Source of the DNA: Aequitasia sp047973235
GTDB lineage: Bacteria > Bacillota > Clostridia > Lachnospirales > Lachnospiraceae
Reading direction: 5' to 3'
Length of the DNA: 64,000 nt
NCBI GenBank assembly: GCA_047973235.1
Contig: JBKEBP010000072.1
Coordinates: forward strand, 13,510-77,509
Notes under the pieces: model-generated
The model's database searches: none
What the model was told of the DNA's origin: nothing
The model's input: the letters and a program-made list of their open reading frames with translations, nothing else
Program-made: the position numbers and the translations under genes
In this document: positions 45,434-54,869 of the stretch, piece by piece
Layout: the number at the start of each line of letters is the position of its first letter
Position numbering within the stretch: the stretch's first letter is position 1

Positions 45434-45736
45434 ATGGAAAAGTATATGTATAGAATATTGTTGTGTATAGTTCCTATTGTTACAATATTAGTATTCGGAG
45501 TATTTGAAAGTAATACAATAAAAGCGCAGGATGGATATCTTGTTGAATTAGATGAGCATGAAAAGGTAGAGGCAGCAGCGTCTACAGAGGTGTTTGATAT
45601 TTGGGAACAAAGAAATAGCAGTACACTATCATTGTATATTACAGGTATAATTTTAATATTAGTTGCAGCGCTAACTATATTGTTTATCGGATATTGCATT
45701 AAATTAGTAAAAATGTATAAGATACTGCTAAACTAG
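45434..45736 (+). CDS. Small secreted/membrane protein of unknown function
   Basis: The 100-residue protein has a signal peptide (MYRILLCIVPIVTILVFGVF, cut near IKA-QDG), about 45 exposed acidic residues and one membrane helix (SLYITGIILILVAALTILFI) with a short basic tail. It starts one base after the kinase frame and ends at a terminator, so it belongs to the two-component operon. Its plan matches the protein at 60896-61177. It could be an accessory sensor subunit; I do not recognise a family. Confidence 0.7.
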   Translation: MEKYMYRILLCIVPIVTILVFGVFESNTIKAQDGYLVELDEHEKVEAAASTEVFDIWEQRNSSTLSLYITGIILILVAALTILFIGYCIKLVKMYKILLN

Positions 45737-45765
45737 AAAGACGTCAAATGAATAAGAGAAATTAA

Positions 45766-45797
45766 AAGGTCAGTTCGTAGTGAACTGACCTTATTTG
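45766..45797 (+). terminator. Terminator of the two-component operon
   Basis: AAGGTCAGTTC (45766-45776), a 5-base loop and the exact complement (45782-45792), then ATTTGTT. Confidence 0.85.
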
Positions 45798-45976
45798 TTG
45801 CAAAGACATATTTAACTTAAATAGCCCAAATGGCCAAAAACCCCATATTCTCACAAGTATATCTTTGAATAGAGAACTCCTTTTTGATAGTATTATGTAA
45901 CATTAGAAGTGTGCCTAAATGCGATAGCATACAAATAATGAAAAAATTTTAAAGAAAAGAGAGGAGACAAAGTAGT

Positions 45977-48211
45977 ATGATTAAAGTTTTTAAGAAACCT
46001 ATGGCCATCATTTTATCAGCAATAATGATAGCAGGATTGGCCGTTGTCGGAGTACCGGCACAAGAGGTTGAGGCTAGCTACACACTTATCACGACAGCAG
46101 ATGAATTCAATAACATACGAAACAACATGTCCGGAGATTATAAACTGGGCGCAAATATTGATTTATCAGGTTATTCACAATGGGTAGAAATCGGAACTTC
46201 ACTAACACAATCCTTTAAAGGAACATTAGATGGTGATGGACATACCATAAGTGGTCTTAGTTTTGGAGGAAAGATTGAAACGGACTATGGTCTATTCGGT
46301 TATACGAACGGAGCGACTATAGAGAATCTCAACATTATCCTTGCGGCAGGAACAACAACAGGGACTACAAGTAACAGAAAAGGTGTTTTGGCAGGAAGCC
46401 TATACAATTCAGATGTAAATAATGTACATATTGATGGTAATGGTGGAACCATTGTAGGTGGAGATTATGTAGGTGGTTTAGCAGGAGTATTAAATGGTTC
46501 TGTAGTGACCAATTCCTCAGTATCAAATATCATCATTAAGGCAAATTCTTCGTATTCAGGTGGGTTTATAGGTGTTGCATATTCAGATGCATGTGGAAAT
46601 TATAAGACAATTACCCTAGAGGGTAATAATGTAAAAGATGTTAACGTAACATCAGGAACAGATCATGCAGGTGGATTCGTAGGATATACATATGATCCAA
46701 CCGGAGTAACTACATACAGAGATTGCCACGTAGAGAATGTAAATGTTAATACAAAATCTTCTTATGCAGGTGGGTTTGCAGGTAAAGTATACCAGAAGCA
46801 CTTATTCGAAGATTGTACGGTTACTAATGCCAATGTAGAATCCAGCAAGTTGTCTTATGCAGGTGGATTTGTTGGTTATGCATATGGTCCGGGAACTCAG
46901 ACACAAACTATGTTAGATTGTCAAGTTTTAGATGCTAGTGTAAAAGCGATTAGTATTGTTGGCGGATTTGCAGGAATGTTTGGAAGTACAACTTCAAGCG
47001 CAGATGCATATAACATTGCAGAGGGTTGCTACGCTCTTGATGTTGATGTCACTGCAACACATACCGGTGCAAAAGGAAATTATGCAGGAGGATGGGCCGG
47101 AAAAATCTGGAGATCACAAGTTAGTGAGTCATGCGCTATGGGAACTACAGTACAGGCAGTGTCTCCAACTTCAGGATATTCCGTTGGTGGATTTGTAGGT
47201 GAGATGGCTAACAATGCATCAACGACAGACTGTTATGCTGAATTCGACAGTGTTTCCGGTATGAAATGGGTAGGCGGATTCTGTGGATACCTTTCAGGAA
47301 CAGGAACAAACACTATAAAGAATACTCATGGAGTAGCAAAAATTAATACAACTCACAGTGAACCGGAGTCAGGGTCACACACGGGATTCTCTTCAGGTGG
47401 TACATTCCAAGGAACTAATTACTATGATAACCAGGTTAGTGATTTGGGAGCGGCAGGAACTACATACAGTGGACATATTCAAGGGTATGACACAGCTACT
47501 ATGAAGAAACAAGCTACTTTCGTAGGTTGGAATTTCGAAGATATATGGAGAATAGAAGAAACTATAACTTATCCATATTTCTGGAAGCAATCAAGACCTA
47601 CTTCTGAACAACCAACTATTGATATTGGAAAAGCAGGAGATACATCTGTATCAGGAACAGGAACTCCGGGAGCGACCGTTACCGTAGTAGTTGATGATAA
47701 AACATATACTGCTGTAGTACAAGACAATGAGACTTGGAGAGTAGACGTAGATAATCCATTAGTTGCGGATCAGGTAGTTAGTGCAACTCAGACAGAAGAT
47801 GGAAAACGTGAGAGCTCAAAAAATGAAATGACAGTAATAGGATATGATACGACGGTAAGAGGTGTTGTATATAGTGCAATTAATAATTCAGGAGCAACGA
47901 ATGCCGTTTCAGGAGACACAATATCTGTACCGGGAACTGTTATAGCCGGAATAAACAGATGGAGTTCTCCGGTTGTCGAGATTCAGTTTGCAAATAGAGT
48001 TAATCTTGATGTGTCAACTATAACTATTGCAGGAGCTGCAGCAGAAGCAGGATATGACTATGAATATAGTGCTTCATCCAGAACACTAACTCTTTATATG
48101 GGAGCTATAAGCGCAGGTAATGTTGAAGAGTTCTTATTTGATGTTAATGTAACAGGAGCATTTGAAGCAGACCTTGCTGATAACATTATTACGAGTGTAA
48201 GATATTTCTAG
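45977..48211 (+). CDS. Secreted GLUG-repeat surface protein with Ig-like domain
   Basis: The 744-residue protein has a signal peptide (MAIILSAIMIAGLAVVGVPA), an N-terminal domain with DFNNIRNNMSGDYKLGANID-type sequence, then about nine GLUG motifs (for example SYAGGFVGYAYG, VGGFCGYLSG) that build a beta-helix, a bacterial Ig-like domain (about 545-625, ATVTVVVDDKTYTAVV) and a C-terminal beta domain ending TSVRYF. There is no LPxTG anchor or SLH domain, so attachment is unclear. It has AGAGGAG before ATG. A close paralogue converges on it. GLUG proteins include adhesins and proteases; an adhesive role is inferred. Confidence 0.82.
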   Translation: MIKVFKKPMAIILSAIMIAGLAVVGVPAQEVEASYTLITTADEFNNIRNNMSGDYKLGANIDLSGYSQWVEIGTSLTQSFKGTLDGDGHTISGLSFGGKIETDYGLFGYTNGATIENLNIILAAGTTTGTTSNRKGVLAGSLYNSDVNNVHIDGNGGTIVGGDYVGGLAGVLNGSVVTNSSVSNIIIKANSSYSGGFIGVAYSDACGNYKTITLEGNNVKDVNVTSGTDHAGGFVGYTYDPTGVTTYRDCHVENVNVNTKSSYAGGFAGKVYQKHLFEDCTVTNANVESSKLSYAGGFVGYAYGPGTQTQTMLDCQVLDASVKAISIVGGFAGMFGSTTSSADAYNIAEGCYALDVDVTATHTGAKGNYAGGWAGKIWRSQVSESCAMGTTVQAVSPTSGYSVGGFVGEMANNASTTDCYAEFDSVSGMKWVGGFCGYLSGTGTNTIKNTHGVAKINTTHSEPESGSHTGFSSGGTFQGTNYYDNQVSDLGAAGTTYSGHIQGYDTATMKKQATFVGWNFEDIWRIEETITYPYFWKQSRPTSEQPTIDIGKAGDTSVSGTGTPGATVTVVVDDKTYTAVVQDNETWRVDVDNPLVADQVVSATQTEDGKRESSKNEMTVIGYDTTVRGVVYSAINNSGATNAVSGDTISVPGTVIAGINRWSSPVVEIQFANRVNLDVSTITIAGAAAEAGYDYEYSASSRTLTLYMGAISAGNVEEFLFDVNVTGAFEADLADNIITSVRYF

Positions 48212-48223
48212 TATAAGAGCGAT

Positions 48224-48262
48224 AAAAAAGAAGTGGTTCATAATGATAACCACTTCTTTTTT
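48224..48262. terminator. Perfect bidirectional terminator between the GLUG genes
   Basis: AAAAAAGAAGTGGTT (48224-48238) and its exact complement (48248-48262) form a 15-bp stem that ends in T runs on both strands. Confidence 0.9.
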
Positions 48263-48276
48263 GATGCTAGTATTAT

Positions 48277-50502
48277 TTAGTAGTAAAGAATGTCAAATAC
48301 ATTATTCCAATCACCTGAGTAATTAGTTCTTGCATATATTGACATCTCGAGTGTTACGTAAGTTTGACTTGCCATATTATCCAGCAAGATTGTTACTTCA
48401 TTAAAGGATGCACTATATGTAACATTACTTGGGTCTATCGCAACTCCATCAATAAGAATACTGTCCAGATTAGGTCTGAAAGCTGAGTTAAGCTCAATAA
48501 CAATTTCAGGACCACGCCATATAGCCATTCCACTTGAAACCACTGCATCAATTTGTATAACATCATTTGTTAAGGCACTTTCAAGAGAGTTGTCTCTAGT
48601 ATTGTAATATTCGTATTCAACACCTCTAACAAGACTGCCTGCGCTAATTACAGTAACTGATACACTATCACTAGTAGTCATATCATCTGCTTTCTGACTA
48701 GCAGAAACAATATCATTTTGAGCCAGTGTTACTCCGCCCGGTACAGATACTGTCCATGAGCCATCATCTAAAACTTCTGTTATCACAGGAATATTACCGG
48801 GGAAGATAACTGTTAATTCAGCTCCCGGTACACCATGTCCGCTTACAGTTGTTGCTCCTGCGTTAGGAACAGTAATTGTAGGTGCTGCTGTTTTTGCTGA
48901 GCTTAAAAGCCAGAAATATGGATAAGTTTCATCTTCATCAATTCTCCATATATTATTGAAATCCCAACCTACAAATGTTGCTCTCTTCATCATCGGAGCT
49001 GTATCATATCCCTGTGGGTATGCAGATGCTGATCCGCTTTTAATTCCGCCTGATCCATAAGCACGTAGATTTCCGTTGATTTGTCTGTCATAATAGTTTG
49101 TTCCTGTAAACTTCACACTTGAATATCCACTATATGCTCCGTCATATACCGGAGAACTATATCCATAGTTCACAACGTTTCCGGCAGAATATGTGTTATA
49201 TACGCTGGTACCTACTTCAAAATATCCAACAAACCCGGCTGTACCTCCTGTAATTGTTGTACTTACATCATACTGAGCATAGCAGTTTGAAATTGTAGTA
49301 TAAGCTGTATATCCTGCAAAACCACCTGCTACATAACCTGCTGTAGTTTTAGCACTTCCTTTACCGTGAGCGCATGAAATTTCAACTGTAGTATGACCAT
49401 AGATTGCACCTGCCCATCCACCTACATAGAACTTTCCTTTTGCATTTGCATTAATAGCAAAACACTTAGACGCCTTAGCATAATCATAGAGTTCACCGGT
49501 AAATCCTCCGGCACTTCTTCCACCCACTGCTGTAACATCAATTTCTTGAGCATATGCCAGTTCAACAGTTGCATAGTGGTAGATAACACCTGCAAATCCA
49601 CCAACATAAGATACATTAGCAGTTGCTTTAATGTTTCGAACTCTAGCGTCATAGATAGAAGAACCTTTCTCGTGGATTGCCCCAACAAATCCTCCTGCAT
49701 ATGAAGTACTTGCAGCAATGGTTCCATTTGTTACCGTACTTGTTGTAACACTGGATCCACCGTAAATGCATCCGATAAATCCACCAACATAAGAGGCTTT
49801 ACCTGTTGCAGTAATATCAGTTACATGACTGTCAACAACTTTAGACTTGTCATAGATAACACCGGCAATTCCTCCTACATATGAACCTCCTGTCAATGAT
49901 ACATTAGATACAGAAGATGATGTAATAGTAGAGGCTTTTACAACTCCTACCAGTCCGGAAATATAATTGGCACTACCAACTACTGATGACCCACGTCCTG
50001 CTCCGGCTACATGTACGTTTTCAATAACGCTTCCTTTATATGCGTCACCTGCCAATGCACCTCGTCTCTCGCCGCTTCCGAGAATACCGCTTCCCTCTTT
50101 TAATTCAATATTCAGGTTTTTAACTGTTCCTCCGGTTATCCATCCGAACAGACCGCTGTTGCTGCCTCTTCCATTGCTCCATAACCCTTTGATGGTATGA
50201 CCATCTCCGTCTAACTCACCGGTAAATCCTTTGGCTTCTGAAGTACCGATTTGCAGCCATCCACCACTGGAAGTCCATGTTGATGAGTTGTACGAATAGT
50301 CTGAGAGATCAATATCAGCCCCCAACTTATACTTCCCTGACAAATTGTTTCGAATTGCATCTAACTGAGCTGCTGTGTTGATGATTGTGTAACCTGATGC
50401 TTCTGATACATTGTCCTTTGCACCAATGCTTGATAGTGCAAGTGCGAATATCATAACTACTGCCAGTAGTAATGATATCTGCTTTTTGAAAACTCTCCTC
50501 AT
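48277..50502 (-). CDS. Secreted GLUG-repeat surface protein, paralogue
   Basis: The 741-residue protein has the same plan as the convergent neighbour: signal peptide (ISLLLAVVMIFALALSSIGA), YKLGADIDLSDYS, about nine GLUG motifs (ASYVGGFIGCIYGG, KFYVGGWAGAIYGH), an Ig-like domain (AELTVIFPGNIPVITEVLDD) and a C-terminal beta domain ending FDILYY. No sortase signal. The inverted orientation relative to its paralogue makes recombination between them possible. A 13-bp palindrome lies 27 bases upstream of its start, and it is divergent from the tip adhesin gene. Confidence 0.82.
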   Translation of the reverse strand: MRRVFKKQISLLLAVVMIFALALSSIGAKDNVSEASGYTIINTAAQLDAIRNNLSGKYKLGADIDLSDYSYNSSTWTSSGGWLQIGTSEAKGFTGELDGDGHTIKGLWSNGRGSNSGLFGWITGGTVKNLNIELKEGSGILGSGERRGALAGDAYKGSVIENVHVAGAGRGSSVVGSANYISGLVGVVKASTITSSSVSNVSLTGGSYVGGIAGVIYDKSKVVDSHVTDITATGKASYVGGFIGCIYGGSSVTTSTVTNGTIAASTSYAGGFVGAIHEKGSSIYDARVRNIKATANVSYVGGFAGVIYHYATVELAYAQEIDVTAVGGRSAGGFTGELYDYAKASKCFAINANAKGKFYVGGWAGAIYGHTTVEISCAHGKGSAKTTAGYVAGGFAGYTAYTTISNCYAQYDVSTTITGGTAGFVGYFEVGTSVYNTYSAGNVVNYGYSSPVYDGAYSGYSSVKFTGTNYYDRQINGNLRAYGSGGIKSGSASAYPQGYDTAPMMKRATFVGWDFNNIWRIDEDETYPYFWLLSSAKTAAPTITVPNAGATTVSGHGVPGAELTVIFPGNIPVITEVLDDGSWTVSVPGGVTLAQNDIVSASQKADDMTTSDSVSVTVISAGSLVRGVEYEYYNTRDNSLESALTNDVIQIDAVVSSGMAIWRGPEIVIELNSAFRPNLDSILIDGVAIDPSNVTYSASFNEVTILLDNMASQTYVTLEMSIYARTNYSGDWNNVFDILYY

Positions 50503-50529
50503 AAAATTTTCTCCTTCTTTATTTTGTTA

Positions 50530-50564
50530 CAGATACTATTAACTTCTTATATTAATAGTATCTG
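50530..50564. promoter_or_regulatory. Perfect 13-bp inverted repeat upstream of the second GLUG gene
   Basis: CAGATACTATTAA (50530-50542) and its exact complement (50552-50564) enclose 9 bases. It lies in the 380-base gap between the GLUG gene and the divergent tip adhesin, where I otherwise see no clear promoter. It could be an operator for the locus regulator or an mRNA hairpin in the GLUG leader. Confidence 0.5.
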
Positions 50565-50882
50565 CGTGTAGTGATTATAACAAAGGCAAAAGTCCAGTTC
50601 AAAGGCATTTTAGGGTTATTTTAAGTTATTAAGCACCTTTTGTGATATATGCGTTTATACACCAAACGTAAGTAGATATTTCAGCCTCAATAGGTGTTTA
50701 CTGTGAGTTTTTTAACACATTACACCCATCTGGTGATAATGGCATTAATCTCACGTGGAAGTCTTTGAATTATGTAATGCGCTTTGATATCATTTGCTGG
50801 AATGGTAATAACAAGTGGGAGTAACAAGTATAAAAAAAGTTATGACATTAAACATAATTATTTGGAAAAAGGAGATAGTGGG

Positions 50883-53800
50883 ATGTCTAAAGTAAGAAAT
50901 AGGAAAAAGACTATAAGCGCTGCCTTAGTTGGTGCACTTGCCTTAGGTCTAATAAGTCCGTTGGGTGGTAATCTGCTAGGTGCTGAAGAAAAAACGGAAA
51001 ACATTATTAGCTTTGAGGATTCCGGAGTTATTTATCAAGGGGAGGTGAATCTCGGAGGCACGCCCGAGCTGCCGGATAAGCTGAATGTAGTTTTGGCATT
51101 GGCAGATGAAGTAGACGAAGCTGAGAGAGAATTCGAATTTGCTACTCCAACAAAAGAAGAGCAACAAGCATACGGATACTACATATTAGATGATGACCTT
51201 TATTTGAAATCCTTTGATAAGGACAGTGACATTACTCAGGGAGTGAATGCAGGTTTAATTGAAGATAATGGTGGTGAAGGTATTTCATATAGAGTCTATG
51301 GTTCTCTAAATGGAAGCGACAACACTTGGTATGCTGCCAATGGAGATGGAAGTCTTCTGGGAAAGATTGCTGAAGTTAATGCCATTTGGGATACAAGCGA
51401 GTTGGACGTAAGTACTGCAGGAGAATACAGCTTAACACTTAGTCCTGAGAGTATGGGTTCATATGAATATGATATTGAATTGCCTACTATTAATATTGTA
51501 GTTAAAGAGCCTGAAGCATCAGAAGATGAAGAAGAAGATGAAGAAGGCGAAGAGCCTATGGCGGACGTTCTTGATATACAGCCTATGTCAGGAGACGCTA
51601 CAATTAATAACATAGTTTATTCAATTAATACAGAGGCAGGAAATTATATTGCTACTGTTTTAAGGCATGCGAATGCAGTTGAGAATATATCGGGAACCGG
51701 TTATGACAACTCATTAGTTACCGGAACGATTACGATTCCTTCCAGTATCACAGTCTCAGGTACCCAGTACCAGGTTGTAGCAATAGGATCATCAGCATTT
51801 ATTGATGCTCCGATTACAAGTCTTAGTTTACCGGACACAATTACAGAAATAAGAAATATGGCATTTTCGGGCTGTAGTCTACTGGCAAGTACAATAGATT
51901 TAACTAGAGGAAATATTACGTACATAGGACAAAATGCATTTAAAGACTGTGTTTTACTACAGGGGAATTTAAATCTACCTACCGGTCTTACAACATTAGG
52001 CCCCGGAGCTTTTGATAACTGTAGAAATCTAAAAGGCGGATTAGTTATACCTGCCGGAATAACTAAAATAGATAGTACAACATTTAGAGAGTGCCATAGT
52101 CTGAACGGAACGCTTGTACTACATAACAATATCGTTGAGATAGGATATGAAGCTTTCAAAGAATGTTTCTTACTAGAGGGAACTGTAGAGTTAATGAATC
52201 CTAATCTCAAATCAATTGGATATGGAGCGTTTAGTGAATGCTCATCATTGACCGGAACTTTGCAATTATCTAATTCGATTGAAGAAATCGGAAGTCATGC
52301 ATTTGATGGTTGCTCAGGATTTACAGGACCTCTTACACTTCCTATGGGATTGAAGAAGATTGGCGCATATGCATTTGCTAACTGCAGCTATTTTTCAGGA
52401 GCCTTAGTCATACCGGATGGTGTTACAGACTTACCAAACCACGTATTTTTAAGATGTGTTAGATTGACAAGCGTTGATCTTAATAACGTAGTAACGATCG
52501 GGGACAGTTGTTTTAATATGTGTACCCGTTTAGAAGGAAATTTGATAATTCCGGATGGTGTTAAGAGTATAGGAAGTAGTGCATTTGCAAGATGTACCGG
52601 TTTAAATGGAAGTATATATCTTTCCAATGTACTGGAATATATCGGAGAAAGTGCTTTTCGTTATAACGCCGGGATGGTAGGAACTCTAAGCATTCCTGAA
52701 TCAGTAACTTACGTTGGAACATTTGCATACGCTGAGTGTTATGGCCTAACTAAAATAGATCATAAAAAACGTGCATTAGTTGATGGTGTGCTTGAAGACC
52801 TTTCTGATATAGTTTTCAATACTCCGGATCTGAGCAGTTATGAGAATACCTTAATTAGAGAAGACGATTATGTACAATTAACTAAGTCAGTTAAATGGGA
52901 TGAAGATGATACAACCTTAGAAACAGCAGAGATACTTCTTACTTATGAAGAAAATAGAGCTAGTGCATATGATGTAATCTTCGTAATGAGTCAGTCAAAC
53001 CTTATGATAGGTTCTCTCGCCGCAGTAACTGATGGCGGTGTAACTTATGAGTACCCAAGATCATTACTAATGGAAGACATCATGATGGATGCCATAGATA
53101 TAGTGCTTGAGGGTAATAGTACATCAAGAACTAAACCATATACGAATAGAGTAGGTGTTATAGGAATAAGTGGAGGCGATAGCGGCGGAGTGTGCTTTAC
53201 TACAGGAAATCTTACGGCTAATGCTGCTACTGCAAAAAATGTAATCACTGATAATCCGCTAGTTGATGGTGGGGGTTACACCGTTTCCTATAGTGAAGCT
53301 CTAAAGAGTGCTAAAGATATGATTAATGACAGCATAAGCACAGGAGCTATACCGGTTGTTATCTTCTTGTCAGAAGGACACAACGATGATATTAATGATA
53401 GCGACTGTCTGGATGAAGCGCAAGAGTTGCGTGAAATGGGAGCTGCTGTTCAACCAATGTTAGTGTTTGAGTCTTCAACATCAGGAGTTGATTTAAAAGA
53501 ATTATCATACGATGGAGAGACAGTCCATTCAGCGGCAAATACATCCAGTTTTGAAGATGCGATGGAAACTGTTATAGAACAAATGGGTAAAATCATTTAC
53601 TTGAAAACAGTTGAAGATAGTCTTTCGACAATATTTGATTTTACGACTAGTGGTGGAGCAGAGATAGTTAGCATTTCTACAAATGGCGGTGCATATAACG
53701 TAGCAGGAGATAAGATAACCTGGGAGTTAACGGGAAGCGCTGTAGAAGTTGTTCATACTATGAAAATAAGTGTAGATTTGCAGGTGGATCCAAATGCTGT

Positions 53801-54746
53801 CATTTCTACTACCGGGAATAATTTAAAAACAAACAGTAAATTAGTATCAACATTAAATTATTTCGATGAGGGTTCAGATACACAACCGACTTTAACCAGA
53901 TATATAGCTATGTACCAGTTCGCTGATGGTAATGGAGATACACTTCCGACAGCAGTACTTAATGCAATAAGAACAGATGCAAATTATAAGAGTTATACAG
54001 GTGGTTATAAAGATGAAGTAACAGTAACTCCTTGGTCACCTGCTACAACAAGTATAGAGATTTCCGGAGATACCTATGTCTTTAAGGGATGGGATGAAAC
54101 TACCCAGACGATAGACGGAGCTAATATCACATTTACCGGCACATGGGAGCTGCAACACAATGCATTCGCGGCTCAGTTTACTAAAGTTGATGCTGAAGAT
54201 CACTCTACAGGATTGGACGGAGCACAATTTAAGTTATTTGAACATACTTGTGAGAATGCAAGTCATAACCATATAGTGGATATGGAAGACGTTGTAGATT
54301 TATCAAGTCCCGGAACTTGCTGGACTTCCGTAAAGGAAGCAGACGGCATTACAGATAAAATATTTACTTCAGATTCTGATGGAGAAGTTAACCTTGGTGG
54401 CTTGGATACCGGATATTACATGCTGGTAGAAGTGAAAGCACCTGCAGGATATGAAATACCGATAGGACAATGGATGGTAGATGTAGATTCATCAAAAGAT
54501 GATACACCGGGAGGTGGGTATAAATTGAATTTTGTTGCTAAAACAAAAAACATTATACCAAACGCAATCGTAAGAACAAGCTCAGGTTCAGGTGTTTCTT
54601 ACAAGGTTGTGAATACCAAACCAATGAAACTACCTTTGAGTGGTTTTAATGGAATAAATGTATATGTATTAGGCGGAATCCTGATTATGTTATTAAGTCT
54701 AGGCGTCTATCTTTACGACCAAAGAAAAAAAAGAAAATCAATGTAA
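50883..54746 (+). CDS. Giant tip-type adhesin: BspA LRR, VWA-like, SHIRT-like and SpaA domains, LPLSG anchor
   Basis: About 1287 residues. A signal peptide (ISAALVGALALGLISPLGG) is followed by an acidic linker (about 211-228), BspA-type leucine-rich repeats (about 278-622, unit like SIGSSAFARCTGLNG), a VWA-like domain (about 696-912) whose MIDAS reads VMSQSNLM instead of DxSxS, a SHIRT-like domain (about 1008-1089, FKGWDETTQTI), a SpaA domain (about 1098-1226, GYYMLVEVKAPAGYE) and the sorting signal LPLSG at 54630-54644 with helix and basic tail. The start is ATG 50883 with AAGGAG upstream. VWA plus SpaA plus sorting signal is the layout of pilus-tip adhesins. Confidence 0.85.
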   Translation: MSKVRNRKKTISAALVGALALGLISPLGGNLLGAEEKTENIISFEDSGVIYQGEVNLGGTPELPDKLNVVLALADEVDEAEREFEFATPTKEEQQAYGYYILDDDLYLKSFDKDSDITQGVNAGLIEDNGGEGISYRVYGSLNGSDNTWYAANGDGSLLGKIAEVNAIWDTSELDVSTAGEYSLTLSPESMGSYEYDIELPTINIVVKEPEASEDEEEDEEGEEPMADVLDIQPMSGDATINNIVYSINTEAGNYIATVLRHANAVENISGTGYDNSLVTGTITIPSSITVSGTQYQVVAIGSSAFIDAPITSLSLPDTITEIRNMAFSGCSLLASTIDLTRGNITYIGQNAFKDCVLLQGNLNLPTGLTTLGPGAFDNCRNLKGGLVIPAGITKIDSTTFRECHSLNGTLVLHNNIVEIGYEAFKECFLLEGTVELMNPNLKSIGYGAFSECSSLTGTLQLSNSIEEIGSHAFDGCSGFTGPLTLPMGLKKIGAYAFANCSYFSGALVIPDGVTDLPNHVFLRCVRLTSVDLNNVVTIGDSCFNMCTRLEGNLIIPDGVKSIGSSAFARCTGLNGSIYLSNVLEYIGESAFRYNAGMVGTLSIPESVTYVGTFAYAECYGLTKIDHKKRALVDGVLEDLSDIVFNTPDLSSYENTLIREDDYVQLTKSVKWDEDDTTLETAEILLTYEENRASAYDVIFVMSQSNLMIGSLAAVTDGGVTYEYPRSLLMEDIMMDAIDIVLEGNSTSRTKPYTNRVGVIGISGGDSGGVCFTTGNLTANAATAKNVITDNPLVDGGGYTVSYSEALKSAKDMINDSISTGAIPVVIFLSEGHNDDINDSDCLDEAQELREMGAAVQPMLVFESSTSGVDLKELSYDGETVHSAANTSSFEDAMETVIEQMGKIIYLKTVEDSLSTIFDFTTSGGAEIVSISTNGGAYNVAGDKITWELTGSAVEVVHTMKISVDLQVDPNAVISTTGNNLKTNSKLVSTLNYFDEGSDTQPTLTRYIAMYQFADGNGDTLPTAVLNAIRTDANYKSYTGGYKDEVTVTPWSPATTSIEISGDTYVFKGWDETTQTIDGANITFTGTWELQHNAFAAQFTKVDAEDHSTGLDGAQFKLFEHTCENASHNHIVDMEDVVDLSSPGTCWTSVKEADGITDKIFTSDSDGEVNLGGLDTGYYMLVEVKAPAGYEIPIGQWMVDVDSSKDDTPGGGYKLNFVAKTKNIIPNAIVRTSSGSGVSYKVVNTKPMKLPLSGFNGINVYVLGGILIMLLSLGVYLYDQRKKRKSM

Positions 54747-54869
54747 CTAAAAAAGCATTTTCTTTTGGGGAAAGGATGTGAGGCTAGAGAACAAAGGATG
54801 AAGCGTACTATATACAGAGCAATACAAATAAAATTAAAGATACTAACTAATAAGGAGGAAAACAAAAAA

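Noticed and set aside
45798..45976. Possible cyclic di-GMP riboswitch before the GLUG gene
   Set aside because: Neither class I nor class II conserved core could be found here or at 50503-50882, despite the HD-GYP gene in the window.
46400..47300. Repeated glycine-rich segments that might suggest a tandem DNA repeat or CRISPR
   Set aside because: They are degenerate GLUG protein repeats inside a coding frame, with no equal spacing or identical DNA units. No CRISPR array was found in the window.
54765..54869. Upstream in-frame start for the major pilin
   Set aside because: It would put 35 charged residues before the signal peptide; ATG 54870 has AAGGAGG and gives a normal signal peptide.
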